DNA from: Rhodococcus globerulus NBRC 14531
GTDB taxonomy: Bacteria; Actinomycetota; Actinomycetes; Mycobacteriales; Mycobacteriaceae
Length of the DNA stretch: 64,000 nt
Assembly: GCF_001894805.1 (NCBI RefSeq)
Contig: NZ_BCWX01000001.1
Span: forward strand, 186,001 to 250,000
Direction of reading: 5' to 3'
The notes under the pieces: model-generated
The model's input: only the letters and a program-made list of their open reading frames with translations
What the model was told of the DNA's origin: nothing
Database searches by the model: none
Translations under genes and position numbers: made by a program
Shown: positions 1-8,268 of the stretch, in pieces
How the letters are laid out: the number at the start of each line of letters is the position of its first letter
Numbering within the stretch: the first letter of the stretch is position 1

Positions 1-25
1 CGATCCAGGGCCGTCCACAGTTCTG

Positions 26-787
26 TCACCCCCAGCGGGACTGTCCACCGTCGAGCGGGATTGTGGCACCGGTCAGGTAGCCGGCGTCGGGTCCGACGAG
101 GAACGCGACGGCAGTGCCGATGTCGTTTTCACAGTCACCGATGCGGCGCATCGGAATGCTGGCAACGAAGGCCGCTGCTTCCTCGGGGCGAGCCTCGGCC
201 CACCGCTGCAAACCGGGCGACGACGCGTGTGGGGCGACAGCAAGAACACGAATCCCGTCCACACCCCACTCGCAGGCTGCTGCTCGCGTGAGCGCACGCA
301 CGGACTCCTTGACGGCCGCGTACCCGCCGTAGCCGCTGGCGTCCCAACGAACGGCCACCGAGCTGACCATGTTGATGATCGCGCCGCCGCCACGGGCCTT
401 CATCGACGGGTAGCACGCCTGCATCGTGCGCAGAGTTGCCACGGGCCCGGACTCGAGTCCGGCAGCCAGCTTCTCGGGCGTCAGATCCAGAATGTTGCCC
501 AAGGGGTTCAGGCTCGCGTTGTTGACGAGGATGTCGACGCCGCCGAACAGTTCGACGGTTCGGTCAACAGCAGCGGTGATTGAGTCTCCGTCGCTGACAT
601 CGGCCAGCACCGGCTCGGCGCGGCCACCACGGTCGGCGATTTCCTTGCACGTGTCCACGAGCTTCGATTCGGTGCGACCGACAACTGCAATGGACGCACC
701 TTCCTTGGCCAGGGCAAATGCGACTCCCTGCCCAACACCTTGGCCAGCGCCTGTGATGAGCGCCACTTTTCCGTCCAATTTGCCCAC
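26..787 (-). CDS. Short-chain dehydrogenase/reductase (SDR)
   Basis: Classical SDR of about 253 aa with an N-terminal Rossmann glycine motif (TGAGQGVG), an NNAS motif, an active-site Ser followed by YGGYAAVK (Tyr and Lys four apart), and a C-terminal LDGG segment typical of FabG-like enzymes. It should catalyse NAD(P)H-linked oxidation or reduction of an unknown substrate in the cytoplasm. I chose the GTG at 787 because AGGAG lies about 8 nt upstream; an in-frame ATG at 808 would add 7 residues and has a weaker GGGGAC upstream. The gene is complete; nothing in the 25 nt beyond its stop identifies a partner. Confidence 0.85.
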   Translation of the reverse strand: MGKLDGKVALITGAGQGVGQGVAFALAKEGASIAVVGRTESKLVDTCKEIADRGGRAEPVLADVSDGDSITAAVDRTVELFGGVDILVNNASLNPLGNILDLTPEKLAAGLESGPVATLRTMQACYPSMKARGGGAIINMVSSVAVRWDASGYGGYAAVKESVRALTRAAACEWGVDGIRVLAVAPHASSPGLQRWAEARPEEAAAFVASIPMRRIGDCENDIGTAVAFLVGPDAGYLTGATIPLDGGQSRWG

Positions 788-992
788 TGTTGTTCTCCTG
801 CTCGTCATTTAGCGGTCCCCGAATGGTTGCCTCCTCCGCGCAGTATTTCTCCTGGCTTCTTACTGGTCGGGATGTGATTTGCATCCCACTCAGTGGAACC
901 GCTTTTAAAATCGGTCGTCTTACAGCTAGTGTGAGCGCCGTTACATACCCGGCGTGGGGCACACGCACACATTCCATGATGAGGAGATTGAA

Positions 993-1139
993 ATGCCAAC
1001 CACAGGTAGCATTGACGCCGATACCGCTAAGTTGCTCGGCGACCTGGCTAAGTACGCTTCGCCCATCGCAGGCCTCATCGGCGGCGTCGGCGCGATCCTC
1101 GGCCTCGCCGGACTGATCAACGCCGGCACCGGCTCCTGA
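993..1139 (+). CDS. Small hydrophobic glycine-rich peptide (48 aa)
   Basis: A 48-residue peptide starting at ATG 993 with a strong GAGGAG ribosome site 7 nt upstream. It has a short polar N-terminus (about residues 1-12) followed by an amphipathic then hydrophobic Gly/Ala/Leu/Ile-rich helix (about 13-45). There is no signal peptide, cysteine or lipobox. A perfect hairpin follows the stop, so this is a monocistronic unit. The size and lack of a leader resemble the small helical channel peptides (PorA/PorH type) of mycolate-containing actinobacteria, but I see no clear sequence identity; a toxin-like or envelope-associated peptide is equally possible. About 185 nt of upstream non-coding sequence separates it from the divergent SDR. 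Confidence 0.6.
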   Translation: MPTTGSIDADTAKLLGDLAKYASPIAGLIGGVGAILGLAGLINAGTGS

Positions 1140-1157
1140 TCTGTTTCTGATCTGAAT

Positions 1158-1195
1158 CTCCGGCCCGCGAACTGGCAACAGGTCGCGGGCCGGAG
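1158..1195. terminator. Perfect 13-bp hairpin, bidirectional terminator
   Basis: Left arm 1158-1170 (CTCCGGCCCGCGA) pairs perfectly with 1183-1195 around a 12-nt loop. It lies between the stop of the small peptide and the stop of the convergent glycosyltransferase, so it can end both transcripts. There is no long U-tract, as is usual in high-GC actinobacteria. Confidence 0.75.
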
Positions 1196-1235
1196 GTCTA
1201 TCTACCGTTCCAATATCTGTGTCTTGCAGACACAT

Positions 1236-2057
1236 TCATTGGAAGCGGGCCTGCGGAACTTCCAGACTTTCGGCAGTGTCCGGCCGGGTGTAATTCTCCT
1301 TCGGCGTGAGGTCGAGGACTGCCTCGCTGCCGCGGTAGTGACGGAACCAGAAGAGCGAGCGGTCCGGTGTGATGCGGGTGTCTTCCCCCGTGGTTTTCCA
1401 GTACCAGTGAATGTCGGCGTCGAGAACTTCCGACAGGCGAACGATGTTCTTGCAGCCGTACTCTTGCAGCCCTTGGCATGTGAGGCTTCGCAGTTCGCGT
1501 GGTTCGCCGCGGCTGGTCCAGCGTGATTCGTAGACCAGTGCGTCGAGTTGGATGCGGTGGCAGTCCTGTTCCGATGCAGCGTGCAGTAGGTCGTCCCAGT
1601 TCAATCCCGGTGCGTGCTGGAGGTATTCGTCGGCGTCGATGAAGGCGCTCCAGGCGACAGTAGTGCGAAATCTCGTGATGTAGTCGACGTATGCCTCGAC
1701 CTGGCCGTGCACTATCCGGCCTTCCGCATTCCGGGGTTGCCATTCGACGACCGTGACCGGGAGGCCCTGCAGTTCGCGGCGAAATGCTGCTTGAACGTCA
1801 CTGTCGGACAGTGTTTCGGTGTACGCGCCGTAGGAGTTTCCGCGCTTGTCGACGCTTCCTCCGTGCCACCGGTTCAGGCTGAATGCGCTGCTGCGCCGCG
1901 ACGATCCAACGGAGCCGGTGTTGTCGTACAACACGATGTCCCATCCCTGTTCGATGTGGTGCACGCACCAATCGCGGATGAAGGGCAGGTGTTCGCGGGG
2001 GAGGAGGACTGCGACAACGGTGCGGGTCTTGCTGCTGGAACTGTGCTCCGTGCTCAT
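1236..2057 (-). CDS. Glycosyltransferase-like protein (Glyco_tranf_2_4 / GT92-like)
   Basis: About 273 aa. The N-terminal part has the pattern of the Glyco_tranf_2_4 family: a short beta strand (VVAVLLPRE), a W-x3-HH segment, LYDNTGS, and a central FIDADEYL stretch that supplies the DxD-like metal/nucleotide-sugar site. No signal peptide or membrane span is visible, so it is probably cytoplasmic. Donor and acceptor are unknown. The start is set at ATG 2057 (MSTEH) because upstream in-frame sequence is low-complexity and overlaps the P450 promoter; no convincing Shine-Dalgarno is present, and ATGs at 2084 or 2102 remain possible. It is divergent from the P450 gene. Confidence 0.65.
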   Translation of the reverse strand: MSTEHSSSSKTRTVVAVLLPREHLPFIRDWCVHHIEQGWDIVLYDNTGSVGSSRRSSAFSLNRWHGGSVDKRGNSYGAYTETLSDSDVQAAFRRELQGLPVTVVEWQPRNAEGRIVHGQVEAYVDYITRFRTTVAWSAFIDADEYLQHAPGLNWDDLLHAASEQDCHRIQLDALVYESRWTSRGEPRELRSLTCQGLQEYGCKNIVRLSEVLDADIHWYWKTTGEDTRITPDRSLFWFRHYRGSEAVLDLTPKENYTRPDTAESLEVPQARFQ

Positions 2058-2092
2058 GGCAACACGATAATGCGGCGGATGCATCCCATGAG

Positions 2093-2119
2093 CACCAAGC
2101 ATTGAACACCAAGCATTGA
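2093..2119. repeat. Two-copy tandem repeat, period 14 bp
   Basis: CACCAAGCATTGA occurs at 2093-2105 and again at 2107-2119, separated by one A. The second copy supplies the TTGAC of the P450 -35 element. It may be a recent slip duplication or a paired regulator site. Confidence 0.55.
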
Positions 2120-2144
2120 CATAATCGTGATTCTGTCTCATAGT
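2116..2144 (+). promoter_or_regulatory. Promoter of the P450-TetR operon, probably leaderless
   Basis: A perfect -35 TTGACA (2116-2121), a 17-bp spacer, and a -10 CATAGT (2139-2144). The ATG at 2151 is only 6 nt past the -10, so transcription would start at or near the start codon, which also explains why no usable ribosome-binding site precedes it. Confidence 0.6.
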
Positions 2145-2150
2145 CGAGGC

Positions 2151-3383
2151 ATGACGTCATCTGTGTCACACTTGCCACGGTTTGTTCCGTCGACCGGGGA
2201 ATCCTGGCGATCGCCCTGGGCGATGTACGACGCCTTGCGTGAGTACGACCCCGTTCATCATGTGGTCCCCGAGGCGCCCGGTGACGACTATTGGGTTCTC
2301 ACGCGCCACGAGGATGTCTACAACGCAGCGCGGGATTACCAGACGTACTCGTCCGCCAAGGGTCTGACCACCGTCTACGGCGAGCTGGAACAGATAGGTA
2401 TGCAGGACAATCCGCCTTTTGTGATGCAGGATCCGCCGGCTCAGTCGGAGTTTCGCCGCATGGTCTCCAAGGGATTCACGCCCCGCCAGGTGTCTGCCGT
2501 CGAGCCGATGGTTCGGGAGTTTGTGGTCGAGCGCATCGAGGCACTGAAAGCTCGCGGCGGCGGTGACATCGTCGTCGAACTTTTCAAGCCACTGCCGTCG
2601 ATGGTTGTTGCGCACTACCTGGGGGTTCCGGAATCCGATCGCGACCAGTTCGACGGGTGGACGGAGGCGATCGTTGCGGCCAATTCTGCCGGGGGTGCGC
2701 TCGCCGCAGCAACAACGGCGCAGGCCGCGACCGGTGAGTTGATGATGTACTTCGCGTCGTTGGTCGAGCGACGCAAGGTGGAACCGGGCGACGATACGAT
2801 CTCACACCTTCTGGCGGCAGGACTCGGCGAGGAGGGGGACATCAGTGGTTTGCTGTCGATCCTGGGATTTGCGTTCACCATGGTGGCAGGCGGAAACGAC
2901 ACCACAACAGGGATGTTGGGCGGTTCGGTGGCGATGCTGACCGAGCGAGTCGACCAGCGTCAGCTTCTGATCGACGATCCGGAACTGATCACCGACGCGG
3001 TCGAGGAACTGTTGCGACTCACGTCGCCGGTGCAGGGTCTTGCTCGAACCGTCACCCGCGATGTGAGCTTGGGCGGCAAGACTATTCCGGCCGGGCGCAA
3101 GGTGCTGTTGATGTACGGAGCAGCTAATCGTGACCCGTCGAAGTACGGCCCCGATGCCGGTGAACTCGATGTGCTGCGCAAACCGCAGAAGATCTTGACG
3201 TTCAGTCACGGAGCACATCACTGTCTGGGTGCGTCGGCTGCTCGTATGCAAGCACGAGTTGCGTTGGAAGAGTTGCTGGCTCGCATTCCCGACTTCCACG
3301 TCGACATCGACGCGATGACCTACGCACCGGGAAACTACGTCCGCCGTCCGCTGACGGCTCCGCTGTCGGTGAACGCGTCGTGA
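2151..3383 (+). CDS. Cytochrome P450
   Basis: About 410 aa soluble bacterial class I P450. Landmarks in order: I-helix oxygen-binding segment AGGNDTTTG, K-helix ExxR (EELLR), and the haem-ligand loop FSHGAHHCLG with the axial Cys about 50 residues from the end. It should hydroxylate or otherwise oxidise a small hydrophobic substrate using separate ferredoxin and reductase, which are not adjacent. ATG 2151 is chosen from the promoter position; a GTG at 2127 is in frame but would lie upstream of the -10. Its stop overlaps the GTG of the downstream TetR gene (GTGA), so the two are co-translated and the regulator probably controls the operon. Confidence 0.9.
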   Translation: MTSSVSHLPRFVPSTGESWRSPWAMYDALREYDPVHHVVPEAPGDDYWVLTRHEDVYNAARDYQTYSSAKGLTTVYGELEQIGMQDNPPFVMQDPPAQSEFRRMVSKGFTPRQVSAVEPMVREFVVERIEALKARGGGDIVVELFKPLPSMVVAHYLGVPESDRDQFDGWTEAIVAANSAGGALAAATTAQAATGELMMYFASLVERRKVEPGDDTISHLLAAGLGEEGDISGLLSILGFAFTMVAGGNDTTTGMLGGSVAMLTERVDQRQLLIDDPELITDAVEELLRLTSPVQGLARTVTRDVSLGGKTIPAGRKVLLMYGAANRDPSKYGPDAGELDVLRKPQKILTFSHGAHHCLGASAARMQARVALEELLARIPDFHVDIDAMTYAPGNYVRRPLTAPLSVNAS

Positions 3384-3928
3384 GCAGCGACTGGCTGGGG
3401 GACGGCCGGGCCATTGCTGCTGCCGAGAAGATTCTCGACAGCGCGGCATTGTTGTTTGTCGAGAAGGGCGTAGGCGCGGTGGGAATGGCTGAGATAGCCT
3501 CTGCTGCAGGTTGTTCCCGGGCCACTCTGTACCGCTATTTCGAGAATCGGCAGGCCCTGCACGTTGCGTTTGTTCACCGTGAGGCTCGCACGCTGGGTGC
3601 TGCCATTGCCACGACTGTTGCGCCGATCACCGATCCGCGCGAGCGACTCGAAACGGCGATTCTCTCGGCGGTGGCCGCGGTGCGCAGTACCCCGACCCTG
3701 GCGGTGTGGTTTTTGCCGGGCGATGCGAGTCTGGCCGGTGAGCTTGCGAATTCGTCGGAGGTCATCAACGGATTGGGCGCCGCGTTCCTCGGCAGCAGTG
3801 CCGACGCGGCTCAGGCGAAGTGGACGGTACGAGTCATTCTCTCGCTCCTCATGGTGCCTGGCGTCGACGCGCGTGACGAGCGGGCTCTGGTGAAGGCGTT
3901 TGTTGCCAGTGTCCTGATTCCCACCTAG
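3380..3928 (+). CDS. TetR-family transcriptional regulator
   Basis: 182 aa. The N-terminal helix-turn-helix (about residues 15-60) has the classic form GVGAVGMAEIASAAGCSRATLYRYFENRQ, split here as VGMAEIASAAGCS then ATLYRYF. The C-terminal half is the variable ligand/dimer domain. GTG start overlaps the P450 stop by 4 nt. It most likely represses the P450 operon in response to the P450 substrate, by analogy with similar pairs. Confidence 0.85.
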   Translation: MSSDWLGDGRAIAAAEKILDSAALLFVEKGVGAVGMAEIASAAGCSRATLYRYFENRQALHVAFVHREARTLGAAIATTVAPITDPRERLETAILSAVAAVRSTPTLAVWFLPGDASLAGELANSSEVINGLGAAFLGSSADAAQAKWTVRVILSLLMVPGVDARDERALVKAFVASVLIPT

Positions 3929-3938
3929 GAGAGCGGAT

Positions 3939-4319
3939 TCAGTTGCGGCACTGAATTTCTCGCGCGACCCTGTTGCCGGTCAGTGCGGCAGCCAGGATCG
4001 CGACCGTCACCGCGGCAAACACGACTGCGGCCGCCGTCGCAGAAGCAGCAGTCCCGACGCCGATCGTGATGGCGATGCCAAGCTGAACAGCAAAGCCGGC
4101 CAGCGCAATCCATGTTGCCCGCCGCAGCCCTGGGCGGGCGGCTTGATGGGCCTGCTGCCAAGCTTCGGGGCTCGACATGGTTGCTTTGGTGCGTATTCCC
4201 ATCACGGAGTTCGGCTCGTCGCCGGGAAACTTCGCGATCAGCGATGCAACGGCCACCAGGGTTATGGTGCCGATCGACAATCCGAGTACAGCGCCGACCA
4301 GATCCTGAGATTGCGACAT
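3939..4319 (-). CDS. SdpI-family membrane protein
   Basis: About 126 aa with three hydrophobic segments (roughly residues 8-28, 67-87, 90-112) and, between the first and second, the SdpI signature NSVMGIRTKATMSSPEAW followed by a Gln/His-rich turn. SdpI of Bacillus is an immunity/signalling protein against the SdpC toxin; actinobacterial homologues are of unknown role. The start ATG at 4319 gives a membrane-inserted N-terminus. It lies 13 nt past the stop of the YciO-like gene and probably shares its transcript. Confidence 0.65.
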   Translation of the reverse strand: MSQSQDLVGAVLGLSIGTITLVAVASLIAKFPGDEPNSVMGIRTKATMSSPEAWQQAHQAARPGLRRATWIALAGFAVQLGIAITIGVGTAASATAAAVVFAAVTVAILAAALTGNRVAREIQCRN

Positions 4320-4332
4320 GAAATCGAAGCGC

Positions 4333-4953
4333 TTACTCGAAACGTGACGGGTCGCCGCCGCCGACGCGGACAACCTCCGGTGCACCGGACGAGAAGTCGA
4401 CGACAGTTGTCGGTTCGGTGCCACAATCGCCCGAGTCGATAACGGCGTCGAGCTGGTTGTCGAGTTCTTCCTTGATCAGCCAACCATCCGTCATGGGTTC
4501 TTCTGCACCGGGCAATATCAGGGTGCTCGAGAGCAGCGGTTCGCCGAGTTCGTGCAAAAGGGCACGCACTACCGGATGGTTCGGGATTCGCACGCCGACG
4601 GTTTTCTTCTTCGGATGTGCAAGGCGCCGCGGCACTTCCTTGGTTGCGGGCAGGATGAACGTGTATTGCCCTGGCGTGGCAGCTTTTACAGCGCGAAACG
4701 CGGCGTTGTTCACATGCACGAAGTGGCCGAGCTGTGAGAAGTCCGCGCACACCAAGGTGAAATGGTGATCGGAGCGCAGCGCCCTGATGTCGCGAATCCG
4801 ATCGACGCCACCGTGGTTGTCCATCCGGCTGCCCAAGGCGTAGCAGGAATCTGTCGGGTACGCGATGAGGGCATCGTCCCGAAGCATTGCGACGATCTGG
4901 CTGATCGCACGCGGCTGCGGGTCGTGCGGGTGGACATCGAAGTATCTGGCCAT
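4333..4953 (-). CDS. YciO/Sua5-family protein (L-threonylcarbamoyladenylate synthase-like)
   Basis: 206 aa with the YrdC/Sua5 fold signature: an early IAYPTDSCYALG loop, LRSDHHFTLVC, the KAATPGQYTFILPATKEVPRR segment and VGVRIPNHP, then LLSSTLI. Sua5 enzymes make threonylcarbamoyl-AMP for tRNA t6A37 modification. The -SCYALG form and the length match the shorter YciO branch, whose role is less certain. It likely forms a short operon with the SdpI-like gene. Confidence 0.8.
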   Translation of the reverse strand: MARYFDVHPHDPQPRAISQIVAMLRDDALIAYPTDSCYALGSRMDNHGGVDRIRDIRALRSDHHFTLVCADFSQLGHFVHVNNAAFRAVKAATPGQYTFILPATKEVPRRLAHPKKKTVGVRIPNHPVVRALLHELGEPLLSSTLILPGAEEPMTDGWLIKEELDNQLDAVIDSGDCGTEPTTVVDFSSGAPEVVRVGGGDPSRFE

Positions 4954-4967
4954 GTGTCCAGCCTAGT

Positions 4968-5381
4968 TCAGGGACGCAGCTGTGCCGGGAACTCTGCCGA
5001 AATCGGTGCTGCGAGCACTGCCGTCAACTCCTCGGCGTAGGCAAGCTGTTTGCGCAGGTGGTTGCAGCTGTCCTCGGCGCGCGTATGGCAGGCCGAGATG
5101 AATTCGGTTGCCGTGGTCCGCGATAGGGGATCAGCGGCGTCGTCGGCCAGGATCGACAAGGATTCGAGCAGCTGTTTCATCTCGTCCAGGGTGAATCCGA
5201 GTGGCTTCATCCGCCGAATCACGAGCAGGCGTTCGACGTCGGATTCGGTGTAGAGCCGGAAACCCCCGCCGCTGCGCTCGGATGGCGTCACCAACCCGAC
5301 ATCGTCGTAGTGGCGAATGGTTTTGATCGACAATTCGGTGCGCTCGGCAACCTGGCCGATCCTCATGGGCTTGTTTTCCAT
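4968..5381 (-). CDS. MerR-family transcriptional regulator
   Basis: About 137 aa. Residues 6-75 form a MerR winged helix: IGQVAERTELSIKTIRHYDDVGLVTPSERSGG split across the HTH and wing, ending in FRLYTESDVERL. A coiled-coil dimerisation helix follows. There is no conserved metal-binding Cys cluster, so a small-molecule signal is more likely. ATG 5381 lies 1 nt after the stop of the SulP gene, so permease and regulator are one operon, whose promoter (6914-6944) carries the 19-bp spacer and dyad expected of a MerR target. Autoregulated control of the SulP permease is the simplest reading. Confidence 0.85.
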   Translation of the reverse strand: MENKPMRIGQVAERTELSIKTIRHYDDVGLVTPSERSGGGFRLYTESDVERLLVIRRMKPLGFTLDEMKQLLESLSILADDAADPLSRTTATEFISACHTRAEDSCNHLRKQLAYAEELTAVLAAPISAEFPAQLRP

Positions 5382-5382
5382 G

Positions 5383-6885
5383 TCAGTGACCTGCTCCCAT
5401 CCGGCCGGACAAGTGGACGTGACGTTCCGCGGATGCGGCGTCCAGGCCGACGATCTCGACGTTCTTGCCACGAGCTGCATATTTTGTGGTGATCGCGTCC
5501 AGCGTAGCGACGGTGGACGCATCCCAGATATGGGCGCCGGAGAGATCGATGATCACGTTCTGCGGGTCGCCGGCGTAGTCGAACTGGTAGATCAGGTCAT
5601 TGCTCGACGCGAAGAACAGTTCGCCGCGCACCGCGTAGACCCGCGTGTTCTCGTCGGGATGCGCAATGTCGACCACCTCGGTCAGATGAGCGACGCGACG
5701 GGCAAATATCACCATGGCTGTGATGACTCCGACGATGACGCCGTACGCGAGGTTTTCCGTCGCTACCGTGACGGCGACGGTCACGAGCATGACGATGGTC
5801 TCGCCAAGGGGCATGCGCCGCAGTGTTTTAGGATTGATGCTGTGCCAATCGAGGGTGCCGACGGACACCATGATCATCACTGCGACCAGAACAGCCATGG
5901 GGATCAAGGCCACCACATCGCCGAGGCCGACCACCAGGATCAGCAGGAACACTCCGGCCAGAAAGGTGGAAATCCGGGTTCGCGCTCCCGAGACCTTGAC
6001 GTTGATCATCGTCTGTCCGATCATTGCGCAACCGCCCATGCCGCCGAAGATTCCGGTGACGATGTTGGCAACTCCCTGCCCCCAGCCCTCGCGAGTCTTG
6101 TTCGAGTGAGTGTCGGTGATGTCGTCGACAAGCTTTGCAGTCATCAATGATTCGAGAAGTCCGACCAATGCCATGGCCAGAGCAAACGGCGCGATGATCG
6201 AGAGCGTGTGCATCGTCAGTGGGACGTCGGGGAACATCAAAGTCGGCAAGCTCGACGGAAGTTCGCCCTCGTCACCGACATTGGGCACGTCGAACGAGAA
6301 GACGGCTGTTACCGCGGTCAGCACGACGATGGCCACCAGCGGCGCCGGGACAGCGGTGGTCAGTTTGGGGAGGAATATCAGAATCAGCATGGCGCACACA
6401 AGAAGTGGATAGACCAGCCACGGCACACCGATCAGGTGGGGAATTTGGGTGATGAAGATCAGGATCGCGAGTGCGTTGACAAATCCCACCATCACACTGC
6501 GCGGGATGAACCGCATCAGTTTTGCCACCCCGAGCAGACTCAGCACGATTTGCAGGACTCCGGCCAGCAGAACAGTGGCAATGAGGTAGTCGATGCCGTA
6601 GTCCCGCGTCAGGGGCGCTACAACCAGTGCAACTGCGCCTGTGGCTGCCGAGATCATCGCCGGTCGGCCACCGACAATCGCGATGGTGACGGCCATGGTG
6701 AACGACGCGAACAGACCCACCCGCGGATCCACACCGGCGATGATCGAGAACGAAATCGCCTCGGGGATAAGTGCCAGGGCAACAACGAGGCCGCCGAGCA
6801 CTTCGGTTTTGAGGCGCCGGGGCGAGCGCAGCGCAGACCGTACGGTGCCGTCGTCGGCGGTGGTGTCGAGTGTGGTTGCAGCCAT
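5383..6885 (-). CDS. SulP-family anion permease with STAS domain
   Basis: 500 aa. The N-terminal about 390 residues have 10-14 hydrophobic segments and the SulP landmarks GLVVALALIPEAISFSII near the start and GGMGGCAMIGQTMINVKVSG in the middle. The C-terminal STAS domain (about 400-490) ends the protein. SulP carriers move sulfate, bicarbonate or other anions across the cytoplasmic membrane; the sequence does not tell which. ATG 6885 has AAGGA upstream and lies about 20 nt from the predicted transcription start. It is translationally adjacent to the MerR gene. Confidence 0.88.
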   Translation of the reverse strand: MAATTLDTTADDGTVRSALRSPRRLKTEVLGGLVVALALIPEAISFSIIAGVDPRVGLFASFTMAVTIAIVGGRPAMISAATGAVALVVAPLTRDYGIDYLIATVLLAGVLQIVLSLLGVAKLMRFIPRSVMVGFVNALAILIFITQIPHLIGVPWLVYPLLVCAMLILIFLPKLTTAVPAPLVAIVVLTAVTAVFSFDVPNVGDEGELPSSLPTLMFPDVPLTMHTLSIIAPFALAMALVGLLESLMTAKLVDDITDTHSNKTREGWGQGVANIVTGIFGGMGGCAMIGQTMINVKVSGARTRISTFLAGVFLLILVVGLGDVVALIPMAVLVAVMIMVSVGTLDWHSINPKTLRRMPLGETIVMLVTVAVTVATENLAYGVIVGVITAMVIFARRVAHLTEVVDIAHPDENTRVYAVRGELFFASSNDLIYQFDYAGDPQNVIIDLSGAHIWDASTVATLDAITTKYAARGKNVEIVGLDAASAERHVHLSGRMGAGH

Positions 6886-6913
6886 CAGGGTTCCGTCCTT
6901 ACGAGATCGTCAG

Positions 6914-6944
6914 ACCCTACCCTCCCGGGAGGGGAGAGTGTAAA
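6914..6944 (-). promoter_or_regulatory. MerR-type promoter of the SulP-MerR operon
   Basis: On the minus strand, -35 TTTACA (6944-6939) and -10 TAGGGT (6919-6914) are separated by 19 bp instead of 17. A perfect 14-bp palindrome CCCTCCCGGGAGGG (6920-6933) fills the promoter-proximal part of the spacer. An over-long spacer holding a dyad is the hallmark of promoters that MerR proteins activate by DNA distortion, and the regulator is encoded in this operon. Confidence 0.7.
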
Positions 6945-6985
6945 TCTGCTCGTCAGGGGCCAGGCTGCCGTGCGAGTATCGAACG

Positions 6986-7282
6986 ATGAGCAAGGGAACC
7001 GTCTCGATCTGGAACGGCGAGCAAGGTTGGGGCGTGATCGAATCCGCTGATACCCCTGGCGGCTGCTGGGCCTTCTTCTCCCATATCTGGGCCGATGCGA
7101 TGCCTGAACTGAAGCCCGGCCATTCGCGGATGATCCGTGGCGGATACAGGGAACTTTTTGTCGGTGAAACCGTCGACTTCACCTGGGAGATCACGCAGCA
7201 GGACGGCTACTCCTACCGCGCGATCAGCGTCACGCCGCAGCGGGAGCATCCTCAGTGGACGATCGAGGACACACCTGGCTGA
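6986..7282 (+). CDS. Cold-shock-domain protein, divergent
   Basis: 98 aa. The N-terminal KGTVSIWNGEQGWGVIES matches the CSD pattern (KGTVKWFN..KGFGFI), with AFFSHI standing where canonical proteins have VFVHFS. RNP aromatic positions are partly altered (Trp/Gly in place of Phe/Gly-Phe), and the domain is stretched by an insertion around residues 36-55, so it is a diverged nucleic-acid-binding member rather than a housekeeping CspA. It is divergent from the SulP operon and shares its intergenic region. Confidence 0.65.
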   Translation: MSKGTVSIWNGEQGWGVIESADTPGGCWAFFSHIWADAMPELKPGHSRMIRGGYRELFVGETVDFTWEITQQDGYSYRAISVTPQREHPQWTIEDTPG

Positions 7283-7302
7283 GCGTTACTTCCCGCAGGC
7301 GG

Positions 7303-8268
7303 TTACTTCTCGCAGGCCACGCCGTCGCCGTCGCCGTCGAGGTGGGCACCGTAGCCGGGGTCACCGATACGTACGGGAGCTGCGCCCGCAGCTTTGGCCG
7401 CCGCGCAGTTCTTGAACGGCGCGGTCACCGCCGCTGCCGGAGCCGAGGTGACAATCGGCTTGGACGTGACAAGTGGCGGGGATGTGGCGGGCTGCACCGG
7501 AGCAGTTCCCGTGCAGTCCTGGAGGATTCCGGCGATGGTGTCGTGTTCGGCCTGGGTCACCCACAATCTGTACGCGGCTTTTACCTCGACCTGCGCAGCG
7601 ACGTACTGGCAGCGGTATCCCCGGTTGGGCGGCAGCCACGACGAGGCGTCGGAATCGGATTTTTGTTGGTTGGCGGGACCGTCGACGGCTCGCAGGTTGC
7701 GTGGGTCGTTGGCGAGGTTGGTGCGCGTCTGCGTGTCGAGTTGTTGAGCGCCCTTCTGCCAGGCGTCGGACAGCGCTACGACGTGGTCGATCTGGACTGC
7801 TGACGACGTGTCTTGACCACGGGTGAAGGCAATCGTGGTGTTGGTGTACTGATCCTCGAGCGTTCCGGTCTGCACCGTGCACCGGTTGCCGTCCTTGTAC
7901 GTGAGGGCAGTCAGGTCGCGGGCCAGGATGTCGTTACGGGTGTCGCAGCCGTTGTGGCCGAACTCGACGTCGACATCGTCGGTCCAGGCCGTGCCGAACA
8001 ACGCGCGGTCGTATCCGGTTTTGGGGGCGCGTCCCTTGATCGGAATTTGCGCCAACAGTGTGGAAGCGGCGGATACAGCAGCATTGTCGCTCGTGAGCGC
8101 CGACGAGCTGGTGGTGACACCGGATCCGATACCTGAACCGAGACTGCCGGTTTCGGCGGCTGACGAGCTGGAACACCCTCCGAGGATCAGTGCGGCAACA
8201 AAGCCGATCGAAACAGCAGCTGCGCTGCGCCTGCTGATTGCCGTGCGTGACATGTGTCGAGAGCTCAT
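7303..8268 (-). CDS. Lipoprotein with HNH (DUF1524) nuclease and excalibur domains
   Basis: 321 aa. A lipoprotein signal ends in LILGGC (Cys about 32). After a Ser/Thr-rich linker comes a DUF1524/GmrSD-type HNH region with IDHVVALSDAWQKG, LANDPRNL and QQKSDSDASSWLPP. A Pro/Thr/Ala linker leads to a C-terminal excalibur calcium-binding motif with NCAAAKAAGAAPVR and DGDGDGVACE (about 285-321). This domain order is found in secreted DNases of actinobacteria, so it is probably a surface-anchored, Ca-dependent nuclease for extracellular DNA. A second Met at residue 6 (8253) is an alternative start. Confidence 0.85.
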   Translation of the reverse strand: MSSRHMSRTAISRRSAAAVSIGFVAALILGGCSSSSAAETGSLGSGIGSGVTTSSSALTSDNAAVSAASTLLAQIPIKGRAPKTGYDRALFGTAWTDDVDVEFGHNGCDTRNDILARDLTALTYKDGNRCTVQTGTLEDQYTNTTIAFTRGQDTSSAVQIDHVVALSDAWQKGAQQLDTQTRTNLANDPRNLRAVDGPANQQKSDSDASSWLPPNRGYRCQYVAAQVEVKAAYRLWVTQAEHDTIAGILQDCTGTAPVQPATSPPLVTSKPIVTSAPAAAVTAPFKNCAAAKAAGAAPVRIGDPGYGAHLDGDGDGVACEK

